Positions 33,938 through 43,923 of a DNA stretch of 64,000 nucleotides are shown here, piece by piece. This DNA is from Saprospiraceae bacterium (GTDB taxonomy: Bacteria > Bacteroidota > Bacteroidia > Chitinophagales > Saprospiraceae): the NCBI GenBank assembly GCA_021604865.1, contig BQJU01000032.1:1-64000 (forward strand), written 5' to 3'. The notes beneath the pieces are model-generated. The model was not told the origin of the DNA and did not search any database. It worked only from the letters and a program-made list of their open reading frames with translations. The first letter of the stretch is position 1, and each line of letters starts with the position of its first letter. The translations under genes were made by a program, and so were the position numbers.

Positions 33938-36268
33938 ATGATGAAATTCAGATTTTACACTTTACTACTATTGGCCGCTTTCCTATATGGAGGAAATGCG
34001 GGATTACAAGCACAAGACTGTGCCCTGGAAAATGATGTCCAAGTTTACAATGAAGGAGAAAGCGGAGACCTGGGAGGTAATGTCAATACGCCTTCTGAAA
34101 TTACCTTTCCCGCCCCAGTTCTCGATGGAACTAACTATGTTTTGATAGGAAGTGCACCCGATGATGAACGTGATGGCTTCTACTTTACGGTTCCCGTAGG
34201 CTTTACACTGGAAGTATTCAATATTAGTGAATTCACCTCTTGTGAGGCAATTAAGTCTATCAAAGTATGGACTGGACCAAATAAAGATGGAACAGAACTA
34301 GTTAATGAACAAAATTATAGTGGAGGTAACCTCGCTGTACTTGAAGCAGGTACTTATACCGTCCTCATTGATCACGACCCTACTCCTGATTGCAGCATTA
34401 CTTGTTATAGGGTACAATTTCAGTTTTCTGCTATTGATGTAGAAACTCCGGACGCGCCAACCATTGATATTCAGGAAGCAAATGCCTGTTTGGGTGCTAC
34501 CGGCTTTGGTGCCCGCATCTCTGTCAATGATCCGGGTGAGGGTTTGGAAGTGTATTGGCGGGTATTGCAAGCACCAGCTGGTGCCTCCTTTGGACCCGGC
34601 GATGAACTGCCTCCATTGGTCAATGTAAGTGAATACCGAACTGACCAGCGTTCTCGTGGTGAGTGGTTTCGTTTAAAGCAGTCAGCCGCCGATGTTGCTG
34701 CCGGCACTTATACGTTTGAAGCCTTTGTTAAGAATACCTCCGGAGCATCCAGCGATGCTGTTGGTCCGTTTACAATTATAGCAGATTTGCTGCCTGAGGT
34801 TGCAATCAATTACAATGGTGCACCTGAAGGTGGTTGCCCGAGTGGAGCTACTGTATGCAGTGGAGAAACCACGGATGTTTCCTTCTCCGTACCTGGCGCA
34901 GATCAATTAATTATCACAGCTATTCGCTATGACCTGGAGTCCAGTGCAGGCGGTGTATGTGCACAGGGAGCAATAGATGGATATGGCCCGATCACCGGAG
35001 GTACAATTGCACTAGGAGATAATGTCATTGGAGGCATTTCTCAAACTTTTGTAAATAATACCAGTGAATCCGTGCGTATTGCCTATCAGGTGGAGCCCCG
35101 TTCTTCTACTGGTTCTATGTGTGTTGGTGAAGCTAAATTTATAGGCATCGTTGTAGAACCTCAGCCTTCATTCACCTGTTTGAACAATGAAGTTACCCTA
35201 CAGACCAATTTTTCTTTGTTAACAGCCTCAGAGGTTGTCAATTTTGAAAATTACGGTAATACTCTGGACTGTTCTTATTCACTGGTTAGCATCACTCCAA
35301 ATCTGGTTACCTGTGATGATTACAACACAACTGTTCCGGTTGAAGTAGTTGTAAGGGATGGTTCCGGAAATACCTCTTCCTGTACTGCTATGGTTTTTGT
35401 GGAAAAGGGCACTGCCCTGCCTCCAGGATGGAACCACAATGATATCGGGTCAGCCAATGGAAATGCTGAATATGATTACTGCGATCAGTCCTTTACTGTT
35501 CAGTCAACCGGAACCTCACAACCGACCGGCGACATTCAACATTTTGCCCATACCAACCAATGTGGTGATTTTGAAATTATCGCCCACGTAAGCGATATCG
35601 AAGGGCTCGGTTTCGCAGGAATCATGGCCAGAGAGAATAGCAGTCCAGGTGCCAGAAAAATTGCGATCAAAACTCAATTGAGTAACATGCTCCGAAGAGA
35701 TCTCAGAACCACTCCTAATGGATTTGCTCAAAGCAATATGTTCTTTCGGCCCGGTGCTTCCTGGTTGCGGCTCGTAAGAACAGGAAGTTCTTTTATTGGT
35801 TATGCCTCCGTTGATGGCAGTAATTGGCAACATATTTTTGGCCTTAATTTGTCATTTGCGAGCTGTCTTGAAGTTGGATTATTTTCTGAAGGAGCTAATG
35901 CTAATACCAATACTGCAATCTTCTACAATGTTTCTATCAATTCAGTAGTGGCGCTCAGCACTCCTTCAATTGATGGCCTCGTTGTAAATTCTTCGACTGA
36001 TCAAAGTCAAGGGTTCCAATGCTATCCTAATCCGGCAACGGATGAATTGAATGTAGAACTAAAAGATTACCAAGGCCAATCCGTTGAGATACTTATTAGC
36101 AATAACCTGGGCCAAACTGTTCATTATCGCCAGATTGATGAGACACAATCTCAAAGCGAACGTTTTGATCTGAATGATTTGAACGACGGCATTTACCTGG
36201 TAACTGTCCGATCGACAACCGGAGAGCAGGAAACTAAAAAATTGGTTGTACAAAAAACGAGACCATAA
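33938..36268 (+). CDS. Large T9SS-secreted protein with lectin-like domain
   Basis: The 776-residue protein has a signal peptide (about 1-25). An N-terminal beta-sandwich follows (about 30-170, with a Cys pair near SCEA and CSITC), then Ig-like segments about 170-490. A domain about 500-675 (WNHNDIGSANGNAEYDYC, AHVSDIEGLGFAGIMARE, SWLRLVRTGSSFIGYASVDG) resembles the concanavalin-like DUF1349 fold that often binds glycans. The C-terminus is a type A T9SS domain (CYPNPATDELNVEL, NNLGQTV, DGIYLVTVRS, KLVVQK). It ends near a bidirectional terminator shared with the convergent giant gene. Binding of extracellular polysaccharide is plausible; no catalytic motif is seen. Confidence 0.82.
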   Translation: MMKFRFYTLLLLAAFLYGGNAGLQAQDCALENDVQVYNEGESGDLGGNVNTPSEITFPAPVLDGTNYVLIGSAPDDERDGFYFTVPVGFTLEVFNISEFTSCEAIKSIKVWTGPNKDGTELVNEQNYSGGNLAVLEAGTYTVLIDHDPTPDCSITCYRVQFQFSAIDVETPDAPTIDIQEANACLGATGFGARISVNDPGEGLEVYWRVLQAPAGASFGPGDELPPLVNVSEYRTDQRSRGEWFRLKQSAADVAAGTYTFEAFVKNTSGASSDAVGPFTIIADLLPEVAINYNGAPEGGCPSGATVCSGETTDVSFSVPGADQLIITAIRYDLESSAGGVCAQGAIDGYGPITGGTIALGDNVIGGISQTFVNNTSESVRIAYQVEPRSSTGSMCVGEAKFIGIVVEPQPSFTCLNNEVTLQTNFSLLTASEVVNFENYGNTLDCSYSLVSITPNLVTCDDYNTTVPVEVVVRDGSGNTSSCTAMVFVEKGTALPPGWNHNDIGSANGNAEYDYCDQSFTVQSTGTSQPTGDIQHFAHTNQCGDFEIIAHVSDIEGLGFAGIMARENSSPGARKIAIKTQLSNMLRRDLRTTPNGFAQSNMFFRPGASWLRLVRTGSSFIGYASVDGSNWQHIFGLNLSFASCLEVGLFSEGANANTNTAIFYNVSINSVVALSTPSIDGLVVNSSTDQSQGFQCYPNPATDELNVELKDYQGQSVEILISNNLGQTVHYRQIDETQSQSERFDLNDLNDGIYLVTVRSTTGEQETKKLVVQKTRP

Positions 36269-36350
36269 TTGTTTTCGCAGGAAAATTAAAACCAACCTGT
36301 GCCACCCGGAGTTTAGAGAAAAAGAAGAGATTGTGGATGACCATTCTTAA

Positions 36351-36392
36351 AAAAGTAAAGCGGTATCGGAGCATTTCGGTACCGCTTTATTC
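36351..36392. terminator. Bidirectional terminator between convergent genes
   Basis: AAAGCGGTA (36357-36365) pairs with TACCGCTTT (36380-36388). T-rich tails occur on both strands (TTTATTCTTTT on plus, the complement of the A run at 36349-36354 on minus). It serves the genes ending at 36268 (plus) and 36408 (minus). Confidence 0.88.
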
Positions 36393-36407
36393 TTTTACAA
36401 GACCCAC

Positions 36408-39400
36408 CTATCGCATCAGCGACACATCACCCTTTACAATCATCGCTTCACCACCAATGAGTACCACTTCCACAAAAAAGACGTAGACACCCGAATTCAT
36501 ATCCTCTCCATTACGCCTGCCGTCCCAACCATGGCTAGCTCCATTCGGGAAGAAAGGACCTTCTACATAAAGCTGATTGCCCCAGCGATCAAAAATCTGG
36601 AATTGTTCAATGTGTTCTACTCCTTTTCCTGCAAAAATCTGAAGCTTATCATTTACACCATCTCCATTAGGCGAGAAAGAGTTAGGAACAAATACATCCA
36701 CCTTTTTCGAAACGATTATCCTGATTTGATCAGAAACTTTACATCCATTTTCATTTATAACCTCCAGTTCGTAAACCATACTTTCCATTGGTGTGGCATA
36801 AGTAATAAAAGTGTCTGGCTGACTGAGGTAAGTCTCCGGCTTCCATTGCCAAGAATCTGGTAAAAAATTCATCTGAGCTTGCAACAGGATACTATCTCCT
36901 AGTCTGATCTCCGCATCGGGGCCCAAATCCAGTGAAAGTTCGGCCCCACTGTCGACTATAATATCAACAGACTGACTACAATCGTTAGCATCTTGTACAA
37001 AAAGAGTATAATTGCCGGGGCTTATTTCAGGAATTGATTGAGGAAAGTTGGTAATCGATGTAAAGAAGGTACCATCCAGACTGTACTCAAAGCTATCACC
37101 ACCACCACTTATATTATTGATCAAAATTTGTCCATCACTATTTTCAAGGCAACCGGCACCATGTCCTGTTGCTTCAACCAGTATGGGAAGTGGGCCGTTT
37201 AGGGAAACGTTAGCTTCCTGGACACAACCAATACCATCAGTAACAGTGACGAAATAATTTCCAATACCTAAGCCGGCTATTTCAGCTGATTGATTGCCAT
37301 TACTCCAATTGTAGGTATATGGAGTAAGCCCCTGAGAGGCCATGACTATGGCAGTACCATCTTCTGCCTCCGCACAGCTAACCCCAAAGCCATTATAATC
37401 GCTTGAAACCTCGGCAAGTACATTAAGATGGCTAACAGTAATTTCCACTTCAGGACTATCTACAATAACTGGACACCCATTAGCCGCCACAATGTTTGAC
37501 AATACAAAGGAACTGCTTGTAGTGGGCGTTACATCGACAGTTTGGCTGCCTGTTACTTCTGTGCCTAAAATTTCCAAGCCAACGGAAGGCTGGATTATAT
37601 AGTCATAGGTAAACCCACCATTGGTGAAAAGTCGGAGGCTCGTTACTTCTCCCTCACACAGTACTGTATCTCCTACTAGCGTTGCCATATTCTCTGGTTC
37701 ATAAGAAGTATTTACCAAAATAATAGAATCACAACCATTTGCTGCTGCATTTTCCAAGGCTACCGTACCACTAGGGTTGGAACGGTTAAAAACGGTGTTT
37801 CCTACCTCCAGACTTGCATTAAAACATAAAACAGTATCGAGCATTGATTCGGCAGGTGGGAGAAAGAATACATTTACGGTAATGGTAGAGTCGCAACCAT
37901 TGCTTGATGCTCCAGCCAGCACTACGATCCCGCTGGGGTTATCTTCATCAAATTGCATGCCTCCCAATTGCAAACTTTCTCCAGTACATAAATCTGCCTC
38001 AAAAGTAAAGACAGCTGTATCGTAGAAAGATATCTGCACATTGATAATAGAATCACACCCATTATTTGCTGCTCCCGGCAATATAACCTGATCATTTGTA
38101 TTTGATTCATCAAAATTTACACCCCCAACTGTTACTGTTTCACCAGGACAAAGGGTCTCAAAATAGGAAGATTCAGCCGGTATAATACATCCTTCAGCTT
38201 CCAGATTCAGCTGACAGCTCTCCATACATTCTCCCAAGGTAACCTCAATTGTGAAGTTTCCTTCCGGGAGACCGGAAATCGGATTGTCTCCAAGGGTGCC
38301 GGTTATGCTTCCAGAAACGCCCATCGCATTATCATAAGCAATGGTATATGAACCTGTGGGGCCATCACTGATCACAACGTTTATTATTCCATCTGATACT
38401 CCCTCACCTGTTGGTTGTTGCGATATATTACAAGTCAGTACAATGTTAGCAGGTTCCTGAAGCACGACTGGGATTGTCTGTATACAACCAACTTCATCTG
38501 TCACAGTTACGGAATAGGTGCCGGCAGCAAGATTTTGTGGATCTTCCGTTCCATCCAGACTATCATCATTCCAATCGATGGATACAATGTTTTGACTACC
38601 ATTAATTATAAGGTCTATGCTGCCGTTGGCATCTCCTGCACAGTCCGGATTTGTTCCGTTAATTTCCAGACTAAGATCACACCCAGGAGCATTAAGATTG
38701 AAGTTACAACTCACTGTACAACCATTATCATCTTCAACCATAACCACATAAGCACCTTCACTGAGGTTATTGATCGCTAAGGTACCTTCAGTAATCGAAT
38801 TATCGGTTCCATTGACCGGCCCTGACCAGGTTACTGTATAGGGAGGTGTACCGCCCATTACCTCTAAAATCAAACTACCATCACTACTCCCCTGGGAATT
38901 TGGATCAGTTGTATCTGAGCAATCTATTTCAAGTACCGATGGTTCCGTTAGTTCAATACTCGTCATACTGATACAGCCAAGACCATCTGTTACGGTCAGT
39001 TGGTAAATACTGGCTCCAAGTTCACTCAAATTACTTAGGCCGTCAAATTGGTCATCCGACCAATCGAAAGTATAGTTACCATCTCCTCCTTCCGGAGTTA
39101 CAATCAAACTTCCGTCCAGGCTACCATTACAAGAAGGTGAGGTGGTCGTTTCAACCAAAGTAAATGTACAGGAGGTTGCACTTAGCATTACAATACATTC
39201 CGCAGTACAGTTTCCGTTAGAAATGCTGATCTCATATATTCCGGAAGGTAGATTATTGATTATATTATTTCCCAGATTACCCGGGATCGTCCCATTTACA
39301 CCTTCACTATTGTCATAAGAAATGGTATAAGGGCCAGTCGGGCCATTGTTCACTACCACATTAATACTGCCATCGGTTGCTGATGGACCACCAGGCTGAG

Positions 39401-42400
39401 AATCAACCATGCAATCAAATTCAAATGCAATGCCATCATTTAATGTAATGGATATGGTTTGTGTACAACCAATCTCATCCACGACGATCACAGTATAAGT
39501 GCCGGCAGATATATTTTGCGGATCTTCTTGTCCATCCAGGCTATCCTCATTCCAGTCAATGGATGTGATCGGCTGATTTCCGGTAATCATTAGATCAATA
39601 CTGCCATCAAGACCACCTGCACAGGCTGGATCGTTTCCTGTTATTCCAAGACTGAGGCCACAGCTAATCGTGAACGTACAAGTCTCTTCACATTGATTGG
39701 CATCAAAAAGGGTAAAAGTGTAATCACCGGGAGACAACACCGGAGAATCCCAGGTGCCAGCTATGTTTTCTACCAAAGAGTGACTAAAAGGACCATTCAA
39801 TTCCAATTGGTAAGGTGGGGTGCTCCCACTAAAAGAAAAGGAATAACTACCAGATCCATTTCCTTCAGAAATTCCATTTTCATGGCAATCTAATACGAGC
39901 GAACTGGGTTCTGAAATAGTGATAGATTCGCTATCCATACAACCACTATCATCAGTAACCGTAAGGGAATAAAGGCCAGGATTGAGATCGCTAATATTGC
40001 TTTGTCCATCATAAATATCATTTGACCAGTCATACTGATAATCAGGTGTGCCTCCGGTTACCACACTGGATATACTTCCATCATTGGTGTCATTACAACT
40101 ACTGTTATTTGGAGTCAGGGACAACATCAGATCACAATCGGCGTCCTGGATAGTAAAACTACAACTAATGCTACAGCCATTAGCATCTGTAAACAACACC
40201 GTATAATTTCCTGCTAAAAGGTTGTCAAGTGTATAGTTGCCTTCTATCAGGTTCTGTTCGGCAGAATTAACGGGACCGCTGAGTGTATAGCTGTAGGGTG
40301 CGGTACCGTCACTAATCTCGAAAGAAGCTTTTCCATCCGATAACCCGGGTCCGGTAGGCGGCATATCTGCGCTGCAGTTCAGGTCCAATTGGCCAGGTTC
40401 ATCTATGGTAATGCTGGTTGAAGCTTCACAGTTATTCCCATCTGAAACGGTCACACTATAAGTACCTGCTGCAAGCCCAACAGGATCTTCCTCTCCATCC
40501 AGCGTATTATCGGACCAATTGTATTGAAATGGCATCTGTCCAATTATTTCCAGGTTCAAGGCCCCAGATTCACTGCCATTACAATCAATGGTTGCTGCTA
40601 TATTAAGATCCAGAATAGGTGATAAATTGACGGTGATTTCAACCGGGACAATTTCAGATGTACAAGTCCCATTATTCACCTGGACAAAAAGGGTAACTGA
40701 TGAAGTAGTAAAGTCCTCCGGATTATTTATTTCGTTCATTGCTGTATTATCCAAATACCAGGTCACGTCATTACCTGTTCCACCATTTATGACATTGTTG
40801 CTTTGTGTGAGGTCAAATGTTGCTACACCGTTGCTCTCTTCGCACGCGAAAAGCGTTGTAGTTGTGGCCACAGGCTGGGGAGCAATAGTTATATTGTGGG
40901 TAAACACTTGAGCACATAATCCTGGATCTGGCGTAAAGGTATAAACACCCGAGTTCATATTATCAACTACTGAAGGTGACCAGCTACCGTTGACTCCATT
41001 ATCGGAAGTGCCTGGCAGATTTGAAATAGTTGCTCCCTGGCAAAAAATAGCTGGAATATTAAAGACAGGTGTAGCTGCCGGGAAAATGGTCACATTGAGA
41101 ATATACTGACTAGCACACTGACCGGGATTGGGCGTAAACGTATAACTGCCGGAATTCACATTGTCAATCCCTCCCGGATTCCAGCTACCATTTATGCCAT
41201 TATCAGAAACGGTGGGTAGAGGAGCAACAACATCTCCTTGACAGTACATATTTTGGATGGTGAACGTAGGCATAGTTCCAGGAATAATCGTCACATTCAA
41301 GGTAAAGGGACTAGCACACTGACCGGGATTGGGCGTAAACGTATAACTGCCGGAATTCACATTGTCAATCCCTCCCGGATTCCAGCTACCATTGATACCA
41401 TTATCAGAAACGGTGGGTAAAGGCGTAACAACATCTCCCTGACAGTACATATTTTGGATGGTGAACGTAGGCGTAATTCCAGGAGTAATCGTCACATTCA
41501 AGGTAAAGGGACTAGCACACTGACCGGGATTGGGCGTAAACGTATAACTGCCGGAATTCACATTGTCAATCCCTCCCGGATTCCAGCTACCATTGATACC
41601 ATTATCAGAAACGGTAGGTAGAGGAGCAACAACATCTCCTTGACAGTACGTATTTTGGATGGTGAACGTAGACATAGTTCCAGGAGTAATCGTCACATTC
41701 AAGGTAAAGGGACTAGCACACTGACCGGGATTGGGTGTAAACGTATAACTGCCGGAATTCATATTGTCAATCCCTCCCGGATTCCAGCTACCATTGATAC
41801 CATTATCAGAAACGGTAGGTAGAGGAGCAACAACATCTCCCTGACAGTAGGTATTTTGGATATTGAAAGTGGGCGTAGTTCCAGGAGTAATCGTCACATT
41901 CAAAGTAAAGGGTCCGGCACATTGTCCTGCATTGGGTGTGAAGGTGTAACTACCCGAGTTCATATTATCGATAGTCCCGGGGTTCCAATTGCCACTTATT
42001 CCATTGTCGGAAATATTGGGTAATGCATCGGCAACATCTCCTGCACAATAAACATCTGTAAGGCTAAAAACAGGCGTTGCTCCTGGGGTAATGGTTACGT
42101 TTAAAACGAATGTGGATGCACATTCACCCGGATTGGGCGTAAAGGTATAGCTACCGGAATTCACATTATCAATCGTTCCTGGGTTCCAGTTACCGTTTAC
42201 AGCATTGTCAGAAACGGTAGGTAGAGGAGCGACAACATCTCCTTGACAGTACGTATTTTGGATAGTGAAAGTGGGCGTTATTCCAGAAGTAATCGTGACA
42301 TTCAAGGTAAAGGGTCCGGCACATTGTCCTGCATTGGGTGTGAAGGTGTAACTACCCGAGTTCATATTATCTACAACTGCTGGCGACCAGGTACCATTGA

Positions 42401-43598
42401 CTCCATTATCGGAAGCCCCCGGTAGAGCAGGAATAGTGGCTCCTTGACAATAAGTATCTGTAATACTAAAAGTAGGCGTAATTGCCGAAGTAATCGTTAC
42501 GTTAAGAGTAACAGGATTAGCACATTCCCCTGGTCCTGGCGTAAACGTATAGGTCCCAGAATTCATATTGTCAATTATTGCTGGCGACCAGCCCCCGGTG
42601 ATGGCATTATTGGAGGTATTTGGCAAAACATCCGCTACCTCGCCAGCACAATAAGTGGTCGTGATACTGAAAACAGGTGTAGCTGGCGGTGTGATGGTAA
42701 TTGTAAAAGACTCTTCTTGTACACAACTTTGCGTAATATCAGTGATATAAATAGTCGTATTACCAGTGATCGTTTGTCCAGCCATGTACAAGAGACCTGT
42801 CCCTCCAGGGCCTGTAAAATAGGCTTCGTTTCCGCTAAGGCCAGAACCAGTGATAGGAGGAAGGGTATAACTATTACAGACGGAAACATTCCCCGGGTTA
42901 TTGAAGGTGACGGCCGGTGGAGCCGTTCCTATGGGGGGAGCTCCGCAGGTATTTACACCATAAGTATCGGTGGCAGGTATCCAGTATGCGCCTTCGGCTT
43001 GCGTCAATAGAGTGCGATCATGTGTGTAAATATTGGAGCATCCCGATGTAAGTCCAACTTCGGTACTTCGTGGAGCAGCACCGGTTGCATTGGAAAGTCC
43101 ACCCCCAGAGCGTGTACAACTATTAGCCAATACATATATACACTCACCCGTTCCGCAGATGCTGCTAAAGTCATAAGGTTCATCAGCTCCATTACTAATT
43201 TGAAAAACAACCCATACATTGGGCGGCACATCGAAGTTAGCCCCTATGGAGATTACATTAGAACATCCCGTAATCACTCCCGGATTGCCAAAAGTAACAC
43301 CACACGGGGTTTGGTCAGCAGGCCAGTTATCTACATTAGTATTCACATCATTATTCTCCGGGCCATTGACGTTCCGGTTGATATCAAAGTTTAAGAAAAA
43401 ATCATCGGTATTAAAACCACTATTTCCTGAGTCAATTATGAGAAACTCATTAAAACTTTCATTGCCACAAGCATCGATCATCAAAGCCAGTACTGTAGGG
43501 CACTGTGCCCTGATGAGGGACAATGGAATCGAGATCGACAGAAGAAAAACGCAAAGAGATAGGAAGTGCTTAAAAGTGCTTTTGGTAGAATAATTCAT
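36408..43598 (-). CDS. Giant repeat adhesin with gliding-motility C-terminal domain
   Basis: The 2396-residue protein begins with a signal peptide. A region resembling a lamin-tail-type domain follows (about 30-220, MIDACGNESFNEFLII). Then come nine tandem repeats of 67 residues (about 305-910; pattern TPTFTIQNTYCQGD...DNGINGSWNPG..DN.NSGSYTFTPNPGQC), many SprB-type repeats (for example YNWSDNTLDGEEDP, AGTYSVTVSD.NNC), and about three repeats with NGCDSII. The end is a gliding-motility-associated, type B T9SS domain (VPNSFSPNGDGVNDKLQI, FDRWGNQLY, GVYVFFVEV). SprB is the moving cell-surface adhesin of gliding Bacteroidota. The protein should be exported by the T9SS and function in adhesion, motility or matrix formation. 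Regular Cys residues suggest disulfides. Confidence 0.9.
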   Translation of the reverse strand: MNYSTKSTFKHFLSLCVFLLSISIPLSLIRAQCPTVLALMIDACGNESFNEFLIIDSGNSGFNTDDFFLNFDINRNVNGPENNDVNTNVDNWPADQTPCGVTFGNPGVITGCSNVISIGANFDVPPNVWVVFQISNGADEPYDFSSICGTGECIYVLANSCTRSGGGLSNATGAAPRSTEVGLTSGCSNIYTHDRTLLTQAEGAYWIPATDTYGVNTCGAPPIGTAPPAVTFNNPGNVSVCNSYTLPPITGSGLSGNEAYFTGPGGTGLLYMAGQTITGNTTIYITDITQSCVQEESFTITITPPATPVFSITTTYCAGEVADVLPNTSNNAITGGWSPAIIDNMNSGTYTFTPGPGECANPVTLNVTITSAITPTFSITDTYCQGATIPALPGASDNGVNGTWSPAVVDNMNSGSYTFTPNAGQCAGPFTLNVTITSGITPTFTIQNTYCQGDVVAPLPTVSDNAVNGNWNPGTIDNVNSGSYTFTPNPGECASTFVLNVTITPGATPVFSLTDVYCAGDVADALPNISDNGISGNWNPGTIDNMNSGSYTFTPNAGQCAGPFTLNVTITPGTTPTFNIQNTYCQGDVVAPLPTVSDNGINGSWNPGGIDNMNSGSYTFTPNPGQCASPFTLNVTITPGTMSTFTIQNTYCQGDVVAPLPTVSDNGINGSWNPGGIDNVNSGSYTFTPNPGQCASPFTLNVTITPGITPTFTIQNMYCQGDVVTPLPTVSDNGINGSWNPGGIDNVNSGSYTFTPNPGQCASPFTLNVTIIPGTMPTFTIQNMYCQGDVVAPLPTVSDNGINGSWNPGGIDNVNSGSYTFTPNPGQCASQYILNVTIFPAATPVFNIPAIFCQGATISNLPGTSDNGVNGSWSPSVVDNMNSGVYTFTPDPGLCAQVFTHNITIAPQPVATTTTLFACEESNGVATFDLTQSNNVINGGTGNDVTWYLDNTAMNEINNPEDFTTSSVTLFVQVNNGTCTSEIVPVEITVNLSPILDLNIAATIDCNGSESGALNLEIIGQMPFQYNWSDNTLDGEEDPVGLAAGTYSVTVSDGNNCEASTSITIDEPGQLDLNCSADMPPTGPGLSDGKASFEISDGTAPYSYTLSGPVNSAEQNLIEGNYTLDNLLAGNYTVLFTDANGCSISCSFTIQDADCDLMLSLTPNNSSCNDTNDGSISSVVTGGTPDYQYDWSNDIYDGQSNISDLNPGLYSLTVTDDSGCMDSESITISEPSSLVLDCHENGISEGNGSGSYSFSFSGSTPPYQLELNGPFSHSLVENIAGTWDSPVLSPGDYTFTLFDANQCEETCTFTISCGLSLGITGNDPACAGGLDGSIDLMITGNQPITSIDWNEDSLDGQEDPQNISAGTYTVIVVDEIGCTQTISITLNDGIAFEFDCMVDSQPGGPSATDGSINVVVNNGPTGPYTISYDNSEGVNGTIPGNLGNNIINNLPSGIYEISISNGNCTAECIVMLSATSCTFTLVETTTSPSCNGSLDGSLIVTPEGGDGNYTFDWSDDQFDGLSNLSELGASIYQLTVTDGLGCISMTSIELTEPSVLEIDCSDTTDPNSQGSSDGSLILEVMGGTPPYTVTWSGPVNGTDNSITEGTLAINNLSEGAYVVMVEDDNGCTVSCNFNLNAPGCDLSLEINGTNPDCAGDANGSIDLIINGSQNIVSIDWNDDSLDGTEDPQNLAAGTYSVTVTDEVGCIQTIPVVLQEPANIVLTCNISQQPTGEGVSDGIINVVISDGPTGSYTIAYDNAMGVSGSITGTLGDNPISGLPEGNFTIEVTLGECMESCQLNLEAEGCIIPAESSYFETLCPGETVTVGGVNFDESNTNDQVILPGAANNGCDSIINVQISFYDTAVFTFEADLCTGESLQLGGMQFDEDNPSGIVVLAGASSNGCDSTITVNVFFLPPAESMLDTVLCFNASLEVGNTVFNRSNPSGTVALENAAANGCDSIILVNTSYEPENMATLVGDTVLCEGEVTSLRLFTNGGFTYDYIIQPSVGLEILGTEVTGSQTVDVTPTTSSSFVLSNIVAANGCPVIVDSPEVEITVSHLNVLAEVSSDYNGFGVSCAEAEDGTAIVMASQGLTPYTYNWSNGNQSAEIAGLGIGNYFVTVTDGIGCVQEANVSLNGPLPILVEATGHGAGCLENSDGQILINNISGGGDSFEYSLDGTFFTSITNFPQSIPEISPGNYTLFVQDANDCSQSVDIIVDSGAELSLDLGPDAEIRLGDSILLQAQMNFLPDSWQWKPETYLSQPDTFITYATPMESMVYELEVINENGCKVSDQIRIIVSKKVDVFVPNSFSPNGDGVNDKLQIFAGKGVEHIEQFQIFDRWGNQLYVEGPFFPNGASHGWDGRRNGEDMNSGVYVFFVEVVLIGGEAMIVKGDVSLMR
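40870..42690 (-). repeat. Nine 201-bp tandem repeats inside the giant adhesin gene
   Basis: The coding DNA repeats with a 201-bp period, encoding 67 residues per unit. Nine units are distinguishable; the four around 41075-41880 are nearly identical at the base level, while the outer ones have diverged. This pattern indicates recent expansion by recombination or slippage in the middle of the array. Confidence 0.88.
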
Positions 43599-43923
43599 TG
43601 GCTTGAATTGATTGAGCTTAAAATCGATATTTACTTTGGCTCAAATATTCGAAACCTTGCTAAAATATGGGTATTCAGATCGTCCGTATAGGTTTGTTTT
43701 GTGTCGCATCTGGGGATTTGACGAAATATTTGGGTAATTTTAAGCGCTTTACGCTATAATTTCCCTTCAAATTTTGATTTTCACTTCCTTTATTAGGACC
43801 AAAATTAATTTGGACTTTTCAATTTATTAACCTACTTTTCAGCGCAATTTCCCCTGATTAGAAGATTTATTGTGTTATAAAATTCTAACAGGCTAAGCAA
43901 AAGAACACAACAACCTAACACCT
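43599..43923. other. Divergent promoter region
   Basis: This 325-bp AT-rich stretch separates the minus-strand adhesin gene from the plus-strand cluster beginning at 43924. It contains no recognisable gene. Promoters for both directions must lie here, and the sequence just before 43924 is A-rich (aacaacctaacacct). I could not fix a consensus promoter with confidence. Confidence 0.45.

Noticed and set aside
41238-42425. Regular repeats suggesting a CRISPR array
   Set aside because: The period is 201 bp, in frame with a large coding gene, with no short repeat/spacer structure and no cas genes.
42444-43010. 188-codon plus-strand frame across the giant adhesin gene
   Set aside because: It is a shadow of the minus-strand 67-residue repeats, with an Arg/Ser/Ile-biased translation.
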